NCBI RefSeq assembly: GCF_000165425.1
Contig: NW_001798961.1
Location: forward strand, 62,001-126,000
Length of the DNA: 64,000 nucleotides
Direction: 5' to 3'
Source: Paramecium tetraurelia
Lineage: Eukaryota; Ciliophora; Oligohymenophorea; Peniculida; Parameciidae
Part shown: positions 1 through 12,675 of the stretch, one piece after another
Layout of the letters: each line of letters begins with the position of its first letter
Numbering within the stretch: position 1 is the first letter of the stretch
The notes under the pieces: model-generated
Told to the model about the DNA's origin: nothing
What the model saw: the letters and a program-made list of their open reading frames with translations, nothing else
Database searches by the model: none
Position numbers and translations under genes: made by a program

Positions 1-2511
1 GAAAATGCCGCCAATTAAAATGAGGAAAATTAAGAAAAATAAATTAAGGAAAAACCATAAAAATAAGTTAAGACTAAAAAGAAAGGAGTTGAAAACAATG
101 AGAAGACTATTGAAAATTTGCTAAGCAAAAAGTTTATCTAAGCTGAGGAAGAAGATGAGCCACCAAGAAGAGAAATGGAAATAGAATATGAAAGTAATAG
201 AAATGAAAGAGATACTTTTGGAGTTGATAATAAACAGAACAAACGAAAGGCTTAAAATGCCAAAAATATCAATTAACTAATTAAAAATAGACATAAATTC
301 TTTACTGAATTTGAGGATGCTCCAATTGAATTTTAAAATGAAAACCCAAATTATTAAGAAATTGACACCGATTAATTTGAACTAAAATTTGAGAAACAAT
401 AAGTCGAAGAAAGTGCAATTAAATAAAAAGCAAAACGAGACATGTTAAACAAAGTTTAATAATATAAATAAAATGTGCTTGTTTTTGGCGATCAACAGAA
501 ATCACAAAAGTCATTAATCTCAAGTACCATCCTTCCTTCATAGGACTTAGAATCAAATGGAAATAATGGAACTACTTAAAATAATTTACCCAAATTTCCA
601 TAAATAATTAAAGCAGCTTCGTTTATTTAGGAAGAGTAAAATTAGAAACTAGATGGAGAGTCCAGAAATTCTTTGTTAAGAAAAACCTATTCTATGGGCT
701 TAAAAAAAGGATTATCCTAAGAAGATATTGAGGATCCAGAGTTGTAATTGTTCATTCCCAAAATTAATGGTGCAAAAGATAAGATCTTCGAAAATACACT
801 ATTTCTGAATAAAATAAAGTAAAAGGGATTTGATAGGGTTGTTCAAACATCTTCAAGTTTAAATAATAGCAATAAAGCTTATTCAAGAAGTGAGTTTTAA
901 TAATTATTGCAATAAAAACAAGTAGAACACAAAGCAAACAAAATAAATTTATCATTGAATGAATTAATGAATAGATTTTAAAGTACCACTTTCGAATAAA
1001 TAGAACAGAAGAGGCAACAAAATTAAAAGGCAAATAATGGTTAAGATGATGATGATTCATCACCTGATGAAGATTTTGTGCCTTAATAAAATGAACTTAA
1101 TTAAGAAAGTGAGGATATTGATGATGGAAGTAGTTAAAGTTGTGATGACAATAATAAATTGATAGATGATAAAGTTAAGGAATGTAAGTTAACTGAAAAA
1201 GAAATTGAAAAATAAGAAAAGAATGAAGCTGAGAAGGAGAAAAATTATGGTACCATAATAGAAGAGAAATCTGATGCAATGAGTTAAATTGATGATGAAG
1301 AAAGGTAATAACTTCAATAAATTAAATCTGGAAAGTTTAATTAAGAAAAAGATTACAATCTCTCAGATGCTGATGAAGAAGATGAGGATTAGAATGAAGA
1401 TGATTAAGAGGAATAGGAATAGGAAGAAAATAAGCAAGATGATGATTTAAAGAAAGAAGATCATAAAGTCTAAGAAAACAACAAAACCAATAAACTTGCT
1501 CTAATTGATTCTAGCGATGATGATTAATAAGCAGAAGATATAAATGAGGAAGATTTGAATATGTTTAGACGATTGAAGAAGGTTTCGACAATGTTTAAGG
1601 ATAGAAAGAGAAAGGAAAAGGAATTAGAGGAGAAGAAGAAATTAAGATTAGAGAGATAAAAAGAAAGAGAGAAAATGAAGAAATTTATAGAATCAAATTT
1701 AGTGGAGGATTAAGCAGAACAAGGATCTGATAATGAATCTCATGATGATGTTGTTAAAGAGATCAAGGATGATGATGAAGAGGAAGATAATGAAGTCATA
1801 GAAAAAGAGTTATTGGAAATGATTGATGATAAGATAGAAGACTTAGATGAAGAAAATGAAATAAGAGCATTTCAAATATTTATGGATAGAATACACAAAT
1901 AAGAAAAAGATGATATTAAGAAGATCCTAAAAGGAGAATTCAAAAGAAGAGATGGAAAAGTATCAAATATTGATTTACTCAATATGGAATAGACTGAGGA
2001 AGAGAAATAAGCCAGATTAATGCATAAGTTTGAAGAAAGTGAAGAAGAAAACTATGATTCAGATTTTGAGAACTACTTGAAAATGAATAAAGATCAAAAA
2101 AATGAATTTCTAAAAGAAAAACGATTATAAAAGATCTTATAAGCTCAAAAAGAAATGAATTAGTAAACGAAAAAAAATAGATTGCAAGAATAATAATTAT
2201 TTTAACCAGATCTTCTAAAAATTGTAGAATAAGCTAGAAAGAAACAATAAGAGGTACTACAAAAAAAGATTAATTAAAAACCACCTTCATTTGGATAATC
2301 TCTATAATAACAATCAAAGATCAATGAAAATTCTAATGCTCAAAATTCTAACTCAGTATCCTTGTTAAATGTCTAAAAAAAAGATAACAAATAATAGTAA
2401 AATAAAACAAGTTTTGCAATAAATAGACTGTTTTCTGCTAACTTAAATTCAAAAGGATAATAATTATAAAAATCACCTAATAAAGCAATTTTGTTGATGA
2501 AAAAAAAATGA
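1..2511 (+). CDS. Claspin/Mrc1-like protein (5' truncated by window edge)
   Basis: One uninterrupted ciliate-code frame runs from base 1 to the TGA at 2509-2511 (836 residues visible; the start lies outside). The protein is extremely charged: long Asp/Glu/Lys/Gln tracts and a basic coiled-coil stretch (residues about 520-570). Near residues 610-710 there is a less repetitive block, with IRAFQIFMDRIHKQEKDDI, then a KGEFKRRDGK turn, then EESEEENYDSDFENYLK. That order (helix, TTGxxRRR-like basic turn, acidic DSD motif) resembles the conserved MRC1-like domain of Claspin, the replication-fork checkpoint mediator that links ATR to Chk1. This is a by-eye similarity only; another acidic nuclear protein is possible. 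No intron was needed. Confidence 0.4.
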
Positions 2512-2577
2512 TTTATATATTATTCTTCTTATATCATAATATTTATTTAGAATATTCATATAAAATGAAATTAAACA

Positions 2578-4115
2578 TCACTCTAAATTGATAAATCCAA
2601 TTAATTTAAAAGCTAAAGTTCTTGTTAATTCATCTTGACTATCAAGATATTAACTTATGATCTGTTCTCCTGAACAATTTTAGATCAACTACTTGACTTA
2701 ATCCAAATTGATGGAAGAATCAAATGAAAGTAATTGGTACAAGGAACTTAATATATTGTTGATGATTTCTGTTTGGCCAACTGTATCTGTTAATGAATTA
2801 ACCAAGATTTCAATCCCTCCAAATTTGATCACAACTTCAGCAGATTCTTAGAAGTTTGTCAGTAACACTTAAATGGCTCCGAATGCCTCATTTCTTACCT
2901 CTAATTTATTAGCACCTGTGCATCGATACAATAAATCTTTGATGAGTGGCAGCTACTGCTAATTTAAAAATTATGTTATTAATTCTTCATCCTCTGCCCC
3001 AAAGATATTCCTAATGCATCCAATGGTCTCCTCAATTACTTCTTGATTATTGCTGGACATTAATTTCATAATCACTTCACTTAAACCAAGTGAAAGGAGT
3101 TGTTCAATTACATCATCCTAACCATATAAAAGATTTCGAAGAACTTCAGCCTATTCCAAATGTACTTTTGGATCCCAAGGATTTGAAATCAAAAAAATGA
3201 GTAATTAGATATGTGTAGCAAATAATTCACTTATCTCATCTTCTGTCATGTGTCTGGTTATAGTTGATAATCCTTGTAAGAAGTCTTAGCATATTTGGAA
3301 TGAAATATCATTATTATTGGTTTGAAACTTTTCAACGAAACTGATGTTCATTTATAGGATATCAAAGAATTAGAAATAAATATTGTTCGATAATTGGCTC
3401 AAATTTCTCAAAACCCACATTAAACCATGAATGAAATTCACTGTTGGATTTATCTTAATATTCTGTTAAAGAATTGTAAGGTCTATTAAAAACTATTGAT
3501 ATTATTGAGTTATGAATGGATGTTTGAGAACTAAAGCTTTTTCACTCAAAATATTTGCAATAGTAAACAATCCAAAAGCAGCAACTTCTAGTTTTTCTGC
3601 TCTAACAAAATCGAATGTTGAATCCTTTATATAATAATACAATTCCTTGAAACCTGTCATGTTGTAAAATAAAATCAATTATTATTAATCTAAATAATAA
3701 ATGATATTTAATAAATGATAATACACCAGGTATGACAAGTACTCTTCTTTAGTTGATAATACTCCTACAAAAGGAGTGATTAATTCTAATAATTTAGATT
3801 AGAGTAGTTTGTAAATTTTTAATTGCTTCCTCTTTTCATTTAAAATTTTTAAGCCTTCCAAAATATATGGCAATTGATTATTAGGATTCAATAGCTTTTC
3901 TGTGACAAATACTTGAATCTCAGCTTCTGGAATTGACTCCAAGAAATTTTCAGGCACATACTTATATAATGTTGCTTATGATGCAAATTAATTTCTTTTT
4001 TAATTAAATATTGCTAATCTGCTCTAGTTTCTAATTTCGACAGCATAGTTTTCCCTTTTAGCTTTCACACGATTCTAAATTTACAATAATTATATACATC
4101 TTCCTATTGAAACAT
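2578..4115 (-). CDS. Importin alpha-like nuclear import adaptor
   Basis: Starts at ATG 4115-4113; one 23-nt intron (4075-4097) lies six codons in; ends at TGA 2580-2578; 504 residues. The N-terminus after the intron has a basic IBB-like segment (AVEIRNQSRLAIFNQKRN) that matches the importin-beta-binding signature of importin alpha. The rest is a helical repeat region with armadillo-type spacing, including FIHGLMWVLRNLS, EVIEETIGCIRNIFG and LEVRNEAFGAIQVLL, where the typical GxxWxxxN surface of NLS-binding ARM repeats is only partly kept. Known role of the family: carrying NLS cargo together with importin beta. It is divergent, so it may be one of several ciliate paralogues. Convergent with the Claspin-like gene (66 bp apart). 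Confidence 0.75.
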
Positions 4116-4343
4116 AATTAATTTAATAATAAATTAGCGCTATATATTTTTTTAAATAAAGAATCATAATAGTATTGGACTATTTAACATTAAATATAAA
4201 TATGTATGAAGTGCTATTTAAAATCTAGCCCTCACATTCATAATAATTTAATTATTATATAAATAAGAACTCTAATATTGCAATAATTTAAGATTAAATA
4301 GAAAGTTAAATTTATGACAAAATAAATCCTAATTATGATGTGA

Positions 4344-4804
4344 TCATTATGTTTACCCTTAACCTGATACCTTATGTTTCCTTTCATCAGTATCTATCAG
4401 CACAATGTTATGATATATATCTACAGCACTAGGACAAGTTATTTCTACTTCTCCATTCTTTTATCTTTAGTGAAATTGTCTATCAAACTTGTTATTACAT
4501 TCCTTTATATTTTCTTCTATCTTTGTTATGCAATAATACCCCTTCATTTAGATCTCCTTCAATCCATTTACCATTTTATACTTTGCAGTCTATCCAATTA
4601 TACTCTCCATAGCCATTAAACTACTCAGCTAACAAGTCTCCATCATAATAAGATCTGTCAGCCCATCTAAACTGTCCTCTACCATTCTCTGCCCTCTTAA
4701 AAAAGCCTTCGAAAAACACCTAGTTTCCCAATTGATTTAACCTAGTTTTAGTAATTGCATAACAATTAATGACTAAAAAAATCTTTCTTTTTGCAGCCAA
4801 TCAT
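4344..4804 (-). CDS. Small MORN-repeat protein
   Basis: Model: ATG at 4804-4802, introns 4742-4763 (22 nt, begins GTT) and 4480-4498 (19 nt), TGA 4346-4344; 139 residues, exon sum divisible by three. It carries two or three MORN units (FFEGFFKRAENGRGQFRW, YYDGDLLAEQFNGYGEY, KWIEGDLNEGVL), a fold that binds membranes or partner proteins. After intron 2 the tail KNGEVEITCPSAVDIY is only reached if the 19-nt intron is removed; otherwise a TGA at 4485-4483 ends the frame. The N-terminus MIGCKKKDFF has a Cys but no Gly-2. Function unknown. Confidence 0.6.
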
Positions 4805-4890
4805 TTAATTAAGGTAATAGATTTGAAAACGTAGTTTTAATTTAAATATATATTGAATAGATACTTGATAATAATGTGCAAAAGTGTTAA

Positions 4891-5664
4891 TCATTATTTA
4901 GAATGCTATGCATATGAACTACATTTACTACATTTGTTATTGACAAATGTATGTCCAATCAATTTATTACAAACTGATTTGTTGAGAGTTTAAGTTTCTA
5001 TTTTCTAGCATTTTTAATCAATTGTTTGACATATAAATGTATTCCCTTAATTATTCACATATTCTCCATCACATTCTTTATTGCTGAGGTCTTCGCAGTT
5101 GATTTATGAACAAGCCTTATTATGATATCTACATCCAGCTTGTTCACAAACTTCTTACTCATTTATTTATTCGCAGTTTTATATCAATGATTTTCTTTCT
5201 TTGCAAGTGCCATCCCAATAACAAAATGATTCTAAAGAGAGTGGATGACTCTATCCTATGACATATCTATTGCAAGTCTCTTTATCATATATTTGATCAC
5301 ATTTTTCTGCATTGAAACAATAACCACTTACTAAATCATAGGCGCACTAAAATAATTAACATTTCTCCCTTGCAATTTAAGGAGAGTCAACTATTTACAA
5401 TTATTCACAATTATTTAATTCGACACAATTGCCATTCTTAACATAACAATATTTTGGATTTGAGCTTAAAAATTATGAAGCCTTTATGCAATTATCTAAT
5501 GATCTCTCGTTGCATTCAGATATTCTACATTTATTTTGGTTCCAAAAACATTTATGTGCTTCACATGATTCTTATGTATCATGCTCATTGCAATCACAAG
5601 CTGTTGGATAATTGATTGCAGCATTAATACAATACAGAATTGCAAAAAGGATATAAAATTTCAT
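4891..5664 (-). CDS. Secreted cysteine-rich protein, function unknown
   Basis: Intronless, 257 residues, ATG 5664-5662 to TGA 4893-4891. The first 17 or so residues (MKFYILFAILYCINA) are a clear signal peptide. The mature part holds about 30 cysteines in irregular units of roughly 25-45 residues built as C-x(6)-C, with recurring forms such as ESCEAHKCFWNQNKC, GYCFNAEKCDQIYDKETC and EVCEQAGCRYHNKAC. This resembles the disulfide-rich ciliate surface and secretory protein style, but it is not the long periodic array of surface antigens. No membrane segment or obvious GPI tail is seen. Divergent from the MAP3K gene across a 565-bp gap. Confidence 0.65.
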
Positions 5665-6229
5665 AGATAAATTAATTTTATTATTAAAATAATCTAATAC
5701 AAACTATTCTTTAATCAATTGAAATAAGATAATTTAATAACTATTTCATATAATTTACCTGAATTAATGAATTAAGAATACATACAATAACAATTGTCTA
5801 ATTTTTAAATTCAGTTTTACACTTATTATTTTAGTTAAACATAGGATGAGGATTTAAAGTAATATAATTTTTAGTGTTTGAAATTAAGATTTTAATGATA
5901 TTGTTAATCAATTTATTTTTCATATATCTAAGATTATTTAATTATTATTAATCAGAACTTTAGGAAAAATTAAAGAAAAGGATGGATTGATTTTCAGTTT
6001 ATTGAAATAATTAGACTCTAGATATATTTGAAAATAGATAAAATCAGGGCACTTATTTATATTTAATTTGATCTAAAGATTCTAATAATAATTATTGTCA
6101 TTATGTGCTTAATAGTAAGAGGTAATTTTTGATTGGTTATGAGGAATGGTGGTCGATTTTCAAAAGTATTAATTTGTGGAGTATTATAATATTGGATATT
6201 GTTATATATATTTATTTTAAATAATATTA
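5665..6229. other. Intergenic gap between two divergent genes
   Basis: AT-rich stretch between the Cys-rich gene (minus) and the MAP3K-like gene (plus). No convincing coding frame, repeat or RNA fold was seen; it presumably contains both promoters. Confidence 0.5.
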
Positions 6230-7467
6230 ATGGGTTGTTGCATGAAAAGAAAGGCTCATGTGGCAGCCAGTTCTTTAAATCCAAGTCTAAGATAGACTAA
6301 GAAATTCGATACTCAACGTTCTCGAGTGGATGAAATGAAGTCTGAAGTGTATGAGAAAACGATGTATGGGAATGAAGATAACTATTATGATTCAGATGAA
6401 TTACTTTGCATTGATCGCAATTAACTATTGAGTCTGATTAAGAGTGAACCCAAAAAGATTCGTTGGACTCCAGGATAAGTGATTGGGTAAGGTTCATTCG
6501 GAAGAGTGATAGAGGCGATGAATCTAGACACTGGGCAATTGATGGCAGTTAAGCAGGTAATGGTTGATGTTCGAAATGAAGATCGCATAATAGCACTTGA
6601 AATCGAAATCGACTTGCTTTCTTTAATCAATCATAAGAATATAGTTTCATATTATGGGATGGAACGCACAGAGAAGACATTTAAATATCTTCCTGGAGAG
6701 AGTTGCAGGAGGATCCTTGAGTTCAATGCTTCAGAAATTCGGCCCTTTTAAGGAACCTCTGATCAAAGTTTACATGCGCTAAATTTTATTGGGATTAGAA
6801 TATTTGCATCAAAATGGCATAATGCATAGGGATATTAAGGGTGCAAATGTGCTGGTTGACAATCAAGGAGTTTGCAAGTTGGCTGACTTTGGGAGCAGTA
6901 AGAAGATTGCATTAAATAGCAATAGCACTATCTTTGGAACTCCCAATTTTATGGCTCCTGAAGTGGTAAAATAATAAAAATCTGGGAGGAAGGCTGATAT
7001 TTGGAGTCTAGGATGCACCATGATAGAATTGGCAACAGGTAAGCCTCCATGGTATCAATTAAATAATCAATTTGCAGTGATGATCAGGATCGGGAAGGGA
7101 GAAATACCAGAAGTTCCAGAAGGATTTTCGGAGGAAGCCAAAAACTTTGTTTCGCATTGCTTAGAGTATTTAAGAGAGTAAATGTTTTATTAGGGTTGAT
7201 GAACACAAACGCTGGAATGCGACAAAACTATTAAAACATCCTTTCCTGATCCAATAGAATAAGCTCGAAATTCCATAAGGAAGGACTCCTTTACGCAATA
7301 CGCCTGGGAGCAAATCGAAATAGTAATAGCGATCCTTTAAATATCCAGAATAGGAAACTTCTCATTCTCCTGGTTAATTGAAAGAATTTGATTAACAGCA
7401 GTCAGACAACCCTCAACCCATGATAGATAGTTCCTTTGTTCTCAAATAGAGAAGGTAATAGGAATGA
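6230..7467 (+). CDS. MAP3K-like (STE11 family) protein kinase with one frame break
   Basis: ATG 6230, one 28-nt intron (7166-7193), TGA 7465-7467; about 402 residues. The start MGCCMKRK offers Gly-2 and two Cys, a plausible myristoyl/palmitoyl membrane anchor. Kinase motifs: GQGSFGRV (P-loop), AVKQV (ATP lysine), [12 protein letters not shown] (HRD loop; the KGAN form is typical of STE kinases), [25 protein letters not shown], and the C-lobe Arg in [10 protein letters not shown]. Family members act at the top of MAPK cascades. The frame breaks once inside the N-lobe: an extra A in the run at 6683-6685 separates EKTF from [11 protein letters not shown]; without that base the kinase is continuous and the exon sum is divisible by three. 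This could be a sequencing error, a pseudogenising change or a frameshift site. Confidence 0.75.
7166..7193 (+). other. Intron of MAP3K-like gene
   Basis: 28-nt GTA...TAG intron; removing it joins HCLE to [11 protein letters not shown], the expected end of a kinase domain. Confidence 0.8.
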
Positions 7468-7559
7468 TAAAAACTACTTTGTATTTTAATTAGTTTTTTA
7501 ATTAAAATTATAATCCGAATAAAAATAATAAATTAAATTATAATTAATTTAGTTTTTGT

Positions 7560-8061
7560 ATGCACCAAGAGCTCTAAAAATTGGAATAGTTGAATAGTTA
7601 AGAATTGGAATTGGTAAAATAGGTATATGAATAAAAAGTAATGCTTAATTTAGTATGATTAGGTTGTTTATTTAAATACTAAGATCTACATGCTCTCCAA
7701 AGAACTGGAGTAAAAAACATCTGAAGTGTCAAAGATAAAAAGGAGTTAAATTGTTGTTTAAGAGGATCCAATTCAAGAAGACAACTTAATTGAAATAGAA
7801 AGAGCTAAGACTTAGGATTTAGTAAAGGAAACTAAAGAATAGATGGAATAAGAGTTGCTCGAAATAAGGTCTCAGTACTCTAAGGAAATATTAGAGCTTT
7901 AAAAGCAGCTCAGAAAGAGAGACTTAATGATAGAGTAATTAATGATCGAAATATAAATGTATAAAAATTGTTAAAATTAAAATCTCGACAAAATGAAGGT
8001 AGAATATCTTTCCTAATTGATTGAGATTGTTTAGGATATCTAAATATAAATTTAGCAATGA
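7560..8061 (+). CDS. Short coiled-coil protein
   Basis: ATG 7560, 25-nt intron 7638-7662, TGA 8059-8061; 158 residues. Both exons have heptad-like Leu/Ile spacing with Glu, Lys and Gln (LQKLEQLNSQELELVKQ; ELLEIRSQYSKEILELQKQL), so a dimeric coiled coil is likely over most of the length. Not recognised further. It lies 92 bp downstream of the MAP3K-like gene on the same strand. Confidence 0.65.
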
Positions 8062-8449
8062 TGATGTATTTAATTTATTTAATGTTTGATATTTTAAAAT
8101 ATTACATTTTTGACTTATGACTGATTTGATGTTATTTAGAATCACAATTTTTTGATCAATTCTACTAGAATTATGAATGGTTTAAACAAGATAATACTAA
8201 AGTAAAGGGAAACAAAGGCTGTAAATTAATGAAAATTTGGATAGTTATAAATTTAAAGAAGTTGAGTAATAAGAAATGGATGTAAATATATAAAGTAATA
8301 AAAATCTGTTATGATAACTGAATCTAAGATTTTAATTAGAGTAGTCGTTAATACTAAAATTTGATTATTAACAATCATAATTAGATTCAATAAACTATGA
8401 TACTTGATACCATTTATTTTGTTTTGCAAGATTATTAATATTATTATAA
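8062..8449. other. Intergenic gap upstream of the MAPK15-like gene
   Basis: AT-rich; no supported gene. Frames on the minus strand here are low-complexity Ile/Leu runs. Confidence 0.4.
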
Positions 8450-10277
8450 ATGCAACCATTAGCTAAATAACCTCAGAAGGAGGATGAGCACTGTTAAGTG
8501 GAAGATCACATCCTCAGGAAATTTGAACTGCTTGAATTTAAAGGAAAAGGAGCCTACGGAGTAGTTTGGAAGGCAGTTGACCGTAAAACAAAATAGATTG
8601 TTGCATTAAAGAAAGTACATTTAACTGTAAAGTTGTAGATTTTCGATGCATTTCATAATGCGACTGACTCACAAAGGACATTTCGCGAGGTAATATTCCT
8701 AGAGTAGTTGGTAAACCACGAAAACATCATCAAATTAACAAGTGTCATAAAAGCAGAAAATAACAAAGATCTGTATATGGTGTTTGACTTTATGGAAACA
8801 GATCTTCACAAAGTATTTACATTTAATATTAACTTTAAGGTGATAAGAGCAAACATCTTGGAACCCATACATAAAAAATATATAATATACCAAATACTCA
8901 AAGGTCTCAAATATCTTCACACTGGTGAACTGATCCACAGAGATTTAAAGCCTTCCAACTTGCTAATTAATTCAGAATGCAAGGTCAAAGTAGCTGACTT
9001 TGGTTTGGCAAGGAGTGTGGCTAAGCCAGACGACAATAGTAAATGTTATTATGCTAACAATGCTTAGGCAATCCAATTCTTACTGAATACGTAGCTACAA
9101 GATGGTACAGAGCTCCAGAAATATTGTTGGGTTCTTAGCATTATTCCAAAGCAGTTGATATGTGGAGTCTGGGTTGTATTTTGGGGGAAATGATAATAGG
9201 GAAGGCAATATTCCCTGGAACTTCTACTCTTAATTAAATTGAGAGAATTATTGAGTTGATTGGAAGACCTAGGCAGGATGAATTGGATGCTATTCAAGCT
9301 CCACTGGCTGAATAGGTGATTTCGAGTATCTCTACCCAAAAGAGGAAAAGCATAACTCAATTATTTGCATCAGGTCAAGAAGAGGCCATTGATTTCATCA
9401 GGTAATAAAGAGGATAATAAAATTAGGTAAACCCTCATTTACAATCCGTATAAAAGAATGACTGTGGAATAAGCTTTGAATCATCCTTATGTCAAGGAAT
9501 TCAAAGGAACCGAAGATGAAATTTCAAGAGGTATATACATTGATATTCTTAGAAAGTCCTATTGAAACTTATATGGATGACAATCATAAATTTTAAGTCA
9601 ATTAATATAGAGATGCCCTTTACTCTCATATCATGCAAAAGAGAAAGTTGGAACATAAAATTTTGATTCGTGATCTGAAAAATGTTCCAATTAACGTAAT
9701 TTCTGATAGCTCTAAATCTCCCAGCAAGAAAGACCCTTTTCCCAAAAGAAGCAAAGATTCAGAACCCTCTAATGCCGATATTAGTGATAACAAACTCTAT
9801 GAGTCTCAACATGGTAATCGAACCATTCATAAGGGTCCATCTTATACATAATAACGCAAAAATACTACATCATAAGAGCATAACTACAACAATAATAATA
9901 ATAATAATAACAATAATAATAACAATAACAATAATGAACATACCAATCAATTCATATATCAAAGTCCAAGTATGATCATGTAGAAAAAATAATCGTAATC
10001 CATTTTTCCTAATGTTGATAGTGGCAGTCCTATAAAAATAATCCCAAGAAAATAATCAATGTAAAACATTTAAAATAGTGTCTCGACAGTTTTATAAAAT
10101 ACATTATCATAAAACCTATAAAGTCAAAATGCTTTGCAGGTCTCTCAACATTAACTCCCAAGAAAAGGCTCCTAAGGTAGCATTTAGAAATCGTCCTCTT
10201 ACAAAATGTCGGCAACTAATTATAACTCAACTAATTATAGCTCAGCTTTTTAACAATTAAGTAAAATCAGAAAGTGA
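8450..10277 (+). CDS. ERK7/MAPK15-like MAP kinase
   Basis: ATG 8450, TGA 10275-10277. Introns: 8615-8638, 9039-9067, 9402-9426, 9531-9552, and probably 8813-8839 (27 nt, in frame, ends AAG; removal gives [12 protein letters not shown] as in relatives). 566 residues if all are spliced. Motifs: [36 protein letters not shown] (diagnostic of ERK7/8), [17 protein letters not shown], the TEY activation loop in [14 protein letters not shown], and [11 protein letters not shown]. The family autophosphorylates TEY and works at basal bodies and cilia. The C-terminal 230 residues are Ser/Asn/Gln-rich with an Asn run at about 9884-9936, likely disordered. Intact by eye. Confidence 0.88.
9884..9936 (+). 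repeat. AAT/AAC trinucleotide run coding poly-Asn
   Basis: About 16 consecutive Asn codons (AAT with scattered AAC) inside the C-terminal tail of the MAPK15-like kinase; a likely length-variable site. Confidence 0.85.
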
Positions 10278-10404
10278 TAATTTACACATAGACATATTAA
10301 TAAATATAATTTATCTTTATTCTTTCTCGAAATTACATAATTTCTGTGTGCATTATTATTTTTCAATAAATCTAAATTTCTATATTATTAATTTATCACA
10401 ATCA

Positions 10405-11810
10405 TCAAAAAAATCCGCCCGACTTTATTTCAGTTCCTTAAATATTCGATTTCAATGATTAAGCTATAGATTTTGGCCCAGATTTATTAGATTTAGAGAT
10501 AGACTTTTAGGATTTCTCACTTCCTTATCTATGTACTTATGGGAACCTCACTCTCCCTTAAGATTCGTTTTGATTTTGACCATTATCTTTAAAATCAATG
10601 CCTTCAGGGATACTTACCTCATGAATTGGAGCATCTGACACTGACTTAGTCATCTGAACCTTATCCCAAGAATTTAGAGGAGGTTTCGGTGGCAATGCCT
10701 TAACAATATGATCAATTTCTGGCTTCTCCAAAGTAATGATATCAAACTCTATATATTATTTGTTAATAGCTATTACCCTTATCATATTTCTTGATCAAAT
10801 CATCATACTTATGTCTCTTTATCAATCTGTCTTGAGTTCTCAATTGATCTTAAAGATCTCGTTCTCTATATTCATTTTCCAAGACATGCCTTACTTCATA
10901 ACGCTTCTTGTGATTTCTATTAATTTCATCTATCATCTTGATTTCCTCAGGGATCTCCTTCGTTTAATCTAAATAAACTGATTCTCTGAACTTCCAAGAT
11001 GGTGGAAATCTATCGTTAAAGTGCTTGCCATGATTTAATTAGTCCTGCTTCAATTTCCTCATTTTTATTGGATAAAATACTATTGATACTCCCACTCTTG
11101 GTCATCATTATAAAAAGATCCTGCCACAATATCATAGTTTCTGACTCTTTTACATTTATCATTTATATCTGACATTACAGCAGCCTCCTATTCTAATGCT
11201 TTTATTTCATGATTATCCAAAAACCTGTATAATTTTAATTTCGAACTTGTTTGTAATGATATTGAAATCTCGCTTATTTCTATTTATCACTGGCTTCTCA
11301 TGAACTCGCTTCTAAACAACTACCTTCATGTTTTTGTAATATTCTTCACTCTTCTTCTCATTTGTTATTATATTATAATCATTAAAATTGGGTGGTAACT
11401 AACATATAATCAAATCCCATACTAAACATTATTTTGTTTTCTCTCTCTCATCAGGTCTCTCTATTCCTTAAACTTGCTCCAAATTAACTAAATCATATTC
11501 GTGCAAATATTTCTTAACCATTTCCTATCTAATCTAATATCACAATACCATTTTCTTTTATGCCAATGTAGATGTCTTCTGAAAATCTTTTTCCTTCTCC
11601 TTTACATCCCTTTCTTGATTTTAGTAAGTCTATAAAACAGGATTGAATTCAGTCTGTTTCAATTTCATTTCTTTTTATGTGAAAATCTTTGGTTTCTAAA
11701 AATCCACTTTTTGTTTCCTATTCCCTTGATATCTGCAATGAAATTAATGCAAAATCTTACTCCTTCAATTCTTCAGCCCATGCTTTCGTGTCTGCTGGAT
11801 CAATATACAT
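10405..11810 (-). CDS. Unrecognised protein, five introns
   Basis: ATG 11810-11808 to TGA 10407-10405; 426 residues. Introns by eye: 11733-11760, 11525-11548, 11225-11246, 11058-11080 (ends GAG) and 10749-10776; the exon sum is divisible by three. The protein is basic and mostly helical or disordered: VKEKEKDFQKTSTL near the start, a central block with FNDRFPPSWKFRESVYLD and IDEINRNHKKRYEVRHVLENE, and a Ser/Lys-rich tail (SQKSISKSNKSGPKSI). FPPSWKF and the charged helix afterwards recall axonemal or basal-body proteins, but I do not recognise the family. No signal peptide or membrane segment. Confidence 0.6.
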
Positions 11811-12381
11811 CAAGCAGTTATTAATTTATTACTTAAAAAGATAAATAAATAATTAACAATGTGCTGATATTCAGCTTCTATTGACCATTAGAATTATTTA
11901 TAAACTAATTCAAATAAATGGATTAATCTAAATTAGTTTTTAATACTCTTACGATTTTTCATTAATTTTTACAACGTAATAAGATGATAACTAAATTGAT
12001 TATATTTCTAAAGAAATTAAATTATGTTTCTTATAATACAATTTCATAAGTATGATTTCGTAATCAATTAGAAACATTTCAAGATATATTTTTCATGAGT
12101 AATGTAATGAAAAAAATACAATTCTACATATATGTCGATTGTGAATTAAATTTTAGTCAATCAGAATATCTCTATTTAGTTATTTCATACTTTACTTAAT
12201 TTTGTGTAAAGGAATGCGATTTGGGAGGGTTGTAGAAGAATGTTGAATCAGAGAAATTTGGATCCAAATAGGGCATTTAAAGCATTTAAAAATTTTTTGG
12301 ACATTTTTATAATAAATTATTTTTTAATATAGATTATTTTCGGAATAGTACACAATTCTTTATTCAAATAATATAGAAAAT
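11811..12381. other. Intergenic stretch, possible tiny ORF
   Basis: AT-rich. A short plus-strand frame near 12240-12400 (start MLNQRNLDPNRAFKAFKNFL, then hydrophobic) would overlap the 3' end of the next minus-strand gene; there is no independent support for it. Nothing else seen. Confidence 0.3.
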
Positions 12382-12675
12382 TCAGATTTAATCATTGATC
12401 TATTATCTATCTTTTCTCTTTAATACTCTATTAATTGCTCTTTCATTTCCCCAGTTATTGAATTTTCCACCATTTCCTTGAAAATTATTCTAGTTTTTGT
12501 TGCCGGATCTGTCTCTTCTATGTACATCTTCAAGTGATTTAATCTTGCTTCTTAAATTATTTTTGGTTTATTCCACCTTTTCTTATTCTAATTATTTTCT
12601 TGCCCTCTCTCTAATATCCGCATCAAAGTGATTTTTTCTCTGGTACTTATCACCATTCATTTCCTTATAATCCAT
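12382..12675 (-). CDS. Small basic protein, unknown
   Basis: Intronless, 97 residues, ATG 12675-12673, TGA 12384-12382. Lys/Arg/Asn/Gln-rich, predicted helix in the first half (ADIRERARKQLEQEKVEQ) and a Gly/Asn-rich middle (NFQGNGGKFNNWGNERAIN). No recognised domain. An RNA-binding role is conceivable but unsupported. Confidence 0.5.
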
